Virus record (IMG/VR): IMGVR_UViG_3300034198_009452
Location: 1-50,219 of that record
Source of the DNA: a virus
DNA length: 50,219 nt
Reading direction: 5' to 3' (one strand)
Of this stretch, positions 48,001 to 50,219 are shown piece by piece. A program made the position numbers and the translations under genes. The notes beneath the pieces were generated by a model. The model was given only the letters and a program-made list of their open reading frames with translations. It ran no database searches and was not told where the DNA came from. Numbering within the stretch: position 1 is the stretch's first letter; each line of letters begins with the position of its first letter.

Positions 48001-48260
48001 CAGCAAGCACCTGCCATGGGATTGCCAAGTTGGGGAAGATTGGAGTTATCACCAGTTTGAGCATAACCGTATGCCATACGCTCACGAATGTCAAGAAGCA
48101 TTTCCACTTTGTTCAGAAACTTCTTGGATACTTGACCGTGAGGTGCAAAGGTTACTGCACGAAGAACCCAAGTTTCAGAAATATCACCATAGGGAGTCTT
48201 CACAGGATAGAAGTCAACGATCATGTTGCCGTCCTTGCTCGTCAGTTGGGGCATTTGCAT
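48000..48260 (-). CDS. Conserved hypothetical protein
   Basis: 86 residues: MQMPQLTSKDGNMIVDFYPV, KTPYGDISETWVLRAVTFAP, HGQVSKKFLNKVEMLLDIRE, ending LPQLGNPMAGAC. A strand-rich half and a helix with KVEMLLDIRERMAYGYAQTG. It begins a sub-operon whose leader includes a -10 TATAAT and the words AAGGTAATCAA and GGAACACC, shared with the gene at 49686. Function unknown. Confidence 0.7.
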   Translation of the reverse strand: MQMPQLTSKDGNMIVDFYPVKTPYGDISETWVLRAVTFAPHGQVSKKFLNKVEMLLDIRERMAYGYAQTGDNSNLPQLGNPMAGAC

Positions 48261-48293
48261 GAGGTGTTCCCTTGATTACCTTTGTATTATAGG

Positions 48294-48497
48294 TCAAAAC
48301 GAGGGCACTACGTCGTAGCGTAGTCCAGTTTCCGATCTGTCCATCCGTTCCCAGAGCGAATAAAGTTTGTTATACAGTGCCGATGCACTTCCATACTCTC
48401 TGGCAAGACGAATCTCATCAACATTTTCAAGATTTTGAATTGCTGAAAGTATAATTCCTATTTCCTGCACATTTAGATTTACAGTTATTTCAGTCAT
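48294..48497 (-). CDS. Small hypothetical protein
   Basis: 67 residues from ATG at 48497: MTEITVNLNVQEIGIILSAI, QNLENVDEIRLAREYGSASA, LYNKLYSLWERMDRSETGLR, ending YDVVPSF. A beta strand then helices, with a LYNKLYSLWERMDRS helix like small regulatory or scaffold subunits in other phages. The TTG start 15 bases upstream would overlap the previous gene. Function unknown. Confidence 0.65.
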   Translation of the reverse strand: MTEITVNLNVQEIGIILSAIQNLENVDEIRLAREYGSASALYNKLYSLWERMDRSETGLRYDVVPSF

Positions 48498-48502
48498 TTT
48501 TA

Positions 48503-48889
48503 TCAGTCCCAACTAACATTTTGAAGTAAAATACCAGGCATCACATAAGTCCATGTACCCAAACCATCAACACCACCAACCTTGTATTCCCATTTGTACT
48601 CGTATTTATTGTGACTGTCCCATGTCATGTATCCCTTCTCTTTATCAAAACGTCCTTTGATAGCGAGTTTAAACCGATTGGAATAGATATTACGAGTGCG
48701 AAGTGCTCCTCCACTTTCACGAGTTTCGATCACAACACAATTATCCATCTCAAACTCCTGTTTGGTTTCAAGAGCACATGGAGTTTCATAACGAAAGGGG
48801 CGATACTCTTTCTTCTGCACAACTGCTTGAGTTTGTGCAAACACTGGAGAAGAGCAAAGCAAGAAAAGAATGGGAAGAAACTTTTTCAT
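48503..48889 (-). CDS. Exported protein with signal peptide
   Basis: 128 residues. Signal peptide MKKFLPILFLLCSSPVFAQT, with likely cleavage after FAQ (near residue 19). The mature part is basic and beta-rich (YETPCALETKQEF, ESGGALRTRNIYSNRFKLAI, KWEYKVGGVDGLGTWTYVMP) with two Cys. It should enter the periplasm, where a phage might use it in envelope modification or exclusion. Start codon overlaps the membrane peptide upstream (ATGA). Confidence 0.7.
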   Translation of the reverse strand: MKKFLPILFLLCSSPVFAQTQAVVQKKEYRPFRYETPCALETKQEFEMDNCVVIETRESGGALRTRNIYSNRFKLAIKGRFDKEKGYMTWDSHNKYEYKWEYKVGGVDGLGTWTYVMPGILLQNVSWD

Positions 48890-49014
48890 TTGAGGTGTTT
48901 GAACAGTTCAGTAAAGTTTGCCTTACCATGCCATAATAGTCCAACTATGATGGCAATGTCAAGTAGAAAAAACACAACAAGAGTGAGTGTAAGATAGAGT
49001 TTATCTTTATTCAC
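48886..49014 (-). CDS. Small single-pass membrane peptide (GTG start)
   Basis: 42 residues from GTG: NKDKLYLTLTLVVFFLLDIA after the start, then IIVGLLWHGKANFTELFKHLK. Residues 6-27 are one transmembrane helix. The GTG overlaps the RlpA-like stop (GTGA), and its stop overlaps the next ATG (ATGA), so all three are translationally coupled. Size and topology fit a spanin or holin accessory only loosely. Confidence 0.6.
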   Translation of the reverse strand: MNKDKLYLTLTLVVFFLLDIAIIVGLLWHGKANFTELFKHLK

Positions 49015-49322
49015 CCGACGACTCTCCAACAAACAACAGCATTGCCCTTGCGTGGAGAAGAAATATGAGCAAAGGCAGCATAAGAGAGATCCAGATCAGC
49101 ATGAGAATATGGACCACGATCATTGACACGAACAATTACTTGTTTTCCATTATCTTGATTTGTGACTCTAATTTTGCTTCCCATACGTAAGTAAGGATGA
49201 GCAGCAGTCCAACGGTAAGCATCAAATCGTTCTCCATTTGCAGTAGTTTGCCCATGAAATCCATCACCAACACCATAAAATGTTGCGATGCCACAGGTCA
49301 GTCCAGCAATTAGTCCAATCAT
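49011..49322 (-). CDS. RlpA-like double-psi beta-barrel protein
   Basis: 103 residues. A short hydrophobic N-terminus MIGLIAGLTCGIATFYGVGD could serve as signal or anchor. The RlpA pattern is complete: ATFYG (13-17), TTANGERFDAYRWTAAHPYL with Asp34 and His42 matching the catalytic Asp/His positions of RlpA lytic transglycosylases, GSKIRVTN (48-55), and NDRGPY (67-72), then DLDLSYAAF. RlpA cuts glycan strands denuded of peptides. In a phage operon this suggests an envelope-targeted lysis, entry or wall-remodelling role. Short and lacking the SPOR domain. Confidence 0.82.
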   Translation of the reverse strand: MIGLIAGLTCGIATFYGVGDGFHGQTTANGERFDAYRWTAAHPYLRMGSKIRVTNQDNGKQVIVRVNDRGPYSHADLDLSYAAFAHISSPRKGNAVVCWRVVG

Positions 49323-49525
49323 TATTTCAATTCAATACGATCAAATACTAGCATACCAATCTCAAAAAGCAACTCATCGTCCATGTCTCCCATTACACTA
49401 CGAATACCTTCAATCACAGCACCGTGCATATACTCTGCATATTCAGGATCTCCATAGATGTGATTGAGCACTGCAGGTTTGAGTGCATCGGCAATCTTGG
49501 AAACAGTTGTAGTAGAGAGTTTCAT
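49322..49525 (-). CDS. Small hypothetical protein
   Basis: 67 residues: MKLSTTTVSKIADALKPAVL, NHIYGDPEYAEYMHGAVIEG, IRSVMGDMDDELLFEIGMLV, ending FDRIELK. All-helical with the typical arrangement of a small host-interaction protein (IADALKPAVLNHIYGDPEYA). It overlaps the RlpA-like start by one base. This is a recognisable cyanophage hypothetical without function. Confidence 0.7.
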   Translation of the reverse strand: MKLSTTTVSKIADALKPAVLNHIYGDPEYAEYMHGAVIEGIRSVMGDMDDELLFEIGMLVFDRIELK

Positions 49526-49527
49526 GA

Positions 49528-49686
49528 TCAGTTTTCAGGGTAAAGTTTCCATCCATCGGGGTAAATCCCCATTTCTTCACAACGCACCTCATAGACAATA
49601 CGTTGTAGCAGGCGCAGATCCATTTTCTCTACGATTTTCGTGATCGTGTGTCGGAGTTGTGCGTCCTGTGTGGTATCAGAGATCAT
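49528..49686 (-). CDS. Small hypothetical protein
   Basis: 52 residues: MISDTTQDAQLRHTITKIVE, KMDLRLLQRIVYEVRCEEMG, ending IYPDGWKLYPEN. Helical start and a short C-terminal turn with GWKLYPEN. The upstream box TATAAT with leader words AAGGTAATCAA and GGAACACC repeats that of the gene at 48260, supporting this start. Function unknown. Confidence 0.65.
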   Translation of the reverse strand: MISDTTQDAQLRHTITKIVEKMDLRLLQRIVYEVRCEEMGIYPDGWKLYPEN

Positions 49687-49694
49687 CGGGTGTT

Positions 49695-49700
49695 CCGTTG
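49695..49700 (-). other. Uncertain leader element before gene at 49686
   Basis: Only a weak regulatory signal is visible between 49687 and 49712: the words AAGGTAATCAA and GGAACACC, shared with the leader before 48260, with a TATAAT box slightly upstream. It may be a shared early or middle leader. Confidence 0.3.
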
Positions 49701-49712
49701 ATTACCTTGTAA

Positions 49713-50189
49713 TTATAATGCCTGCAGCAGGCGGTTCGGGAAGAACTGTGCCACTTGGTGATCCGTCCACCCGTTCTTCTCAAACAGATACTGCAGATAT
49801 AGGGTTTCTTCCTGTTCCCGTGCCTCTATTTCATGTGGTTGATACCAATACTCATACTTTTCAACAGGTTCTTTAGAATAACACAATTTTCCATAACGAA
49901 AGCGCAGCGAACCCACCACCCACTGCCGCAGATGAACCAGTTCATGCAAAAGAGTTTTTATATACAACTCTTTATCCATGTAAGTGTCAAGTTCAATCAG
50001 AAACTCACGAGGGCGATAAGCATACCCAACCATGTCGCAGTAACCGTTTACACCTTCACGCTTCAAACCACGATGAAGGATCTCTACTACAATTTTATGC
50101 CGTGGAAAGAACTTGTCTAAAAACCAAACGGAAACGTCCTCACAGAGGCGTTTAGAATAACCGTATCCAGAATGCGTGATGTAAGACAT
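49713..50189 (-). CDS. SprT-like metallopeptidase
   Basis: 158 residues from ATG at 50189; a TTG 21 bases upstream is also in frame. The zinc motif HELVH (82-86) in TLLHELVHLRQWVVG, followed by a hydrophobic/aromatic run and HEIEAREQE (119-127) with a probable third ligand Glu, matches the SprT-like zincin pattern (HExxH...E). SprT-like proteins are common in cyanophages; substrates are unknown. It is the most upstream complete gene of the 46.4-50.2 kb operon. Confidence 0.78.
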   Translation of the reverse strand: MSYITHSGYGYSKRLCEDVSVWFLDKFFPRHKIVVEILHRGLKREGVNGYCDMVGYAYRPREFLIELDTYMDKELYIKTLLHELVHLRQWVVGSLRFRYGKLCYSKEPVEKYEYWYQPHEIEAREQEETLYLQYLFEKNGWTDHQVAQFFPNRLLQAL

Positions 50190-50219
50190 TGACCCCAGTG
50201 CAAAAACCAAATGAACGAA

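Overview
This window looks like part of the genome of a T4-like cyanomyovirus, a tailed phage of Synechococcus/Prochlorococcus-type cyanobacteria. The evidence is a colinear T4-type neck and baseplate block (gp25, gp6, gp7, gp8, gp13, gp14, gp15, gp16) together with cyanophage hallmarks: a DUF4815-type virion protein, speD, a cyAbrB-like domain and runs of tiny conserved cyanophage proteins. Nearly everything is on the minus strand, so transcription runs from high to low coordinates. Names come from reading sequence and gene order; no database was searched.

Layout. (1) 1-30.8 kb: AT-rich late module of packed virion genes, from gp25 (30.8 kb) down to the terminase small subunit gp16 (3 kb), then structural/hypothetical proteins to the window edge. 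It contains a 4,240-residue gp7-like wedge protein and a 2,360-residue DUF4815 protein. T4-like late promoters (TATAAATA) sit in front of gp25 and gp8. (2) 30.8-33.3 kb: AT-rich metabolic and hypothetical genes, including S-adenosylmethionine decarboxylase and a glycosyltransferase-like protein. (3) 33.4-39.5 kb: a sharply GC-rich island of short genes, most with their own intergenic cassette. The cassette runs from the stop codon of one gene, through a GC-rich hairpin whose loop is often exactly a -35 hexamer (TTGAC), to a -10 box and a short shared leader that ends at the next ATG. It resembles the promoter-early-stem-loop (PeSL) cassettes of T4-type hyperplastic regions. (4) 39.5-42.8 kb: a tRNA-Leu(UAA) with its own consensus promoter and terminator, two plus-strand consensus promoters with no gene after them, an apparent cyAbrB-ArdA antirestriction fusion, more small genes, and two clusters of the heptamer ATCTCGT (15 copies, all in one orientation) bracketing this block. 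(5) 42.8-43.6 kb: the only clear plus-strand gene, a GIY-YIG homing endonuclease. (6) 43.6-46.4 kb: two paired Cys-cluster proteins and a glycine-rich tail-fibre/adhesin-like protein. (7) 46.4-50.2 kb: a tightly overlapping series of small genes including an RlpA-like (double-psi beta-barrel) protein, an exported protein, membrane peptides and a SprT-like metallopeptidase.

Reading of the whole: the late module builds neck and baseplate and is driven by phage late promoters. The GC-rich island has host-type sigma70 promoters and probably holds early, host-takeover and niche genes exchanged as gene-plus-cassette units. The most distinctive features are the -35-in-loop cassettes, the ATCTCGT clusters, the cyAbrB-ArdA fusion and the unexplained plus-strand promoters around the tRNA.
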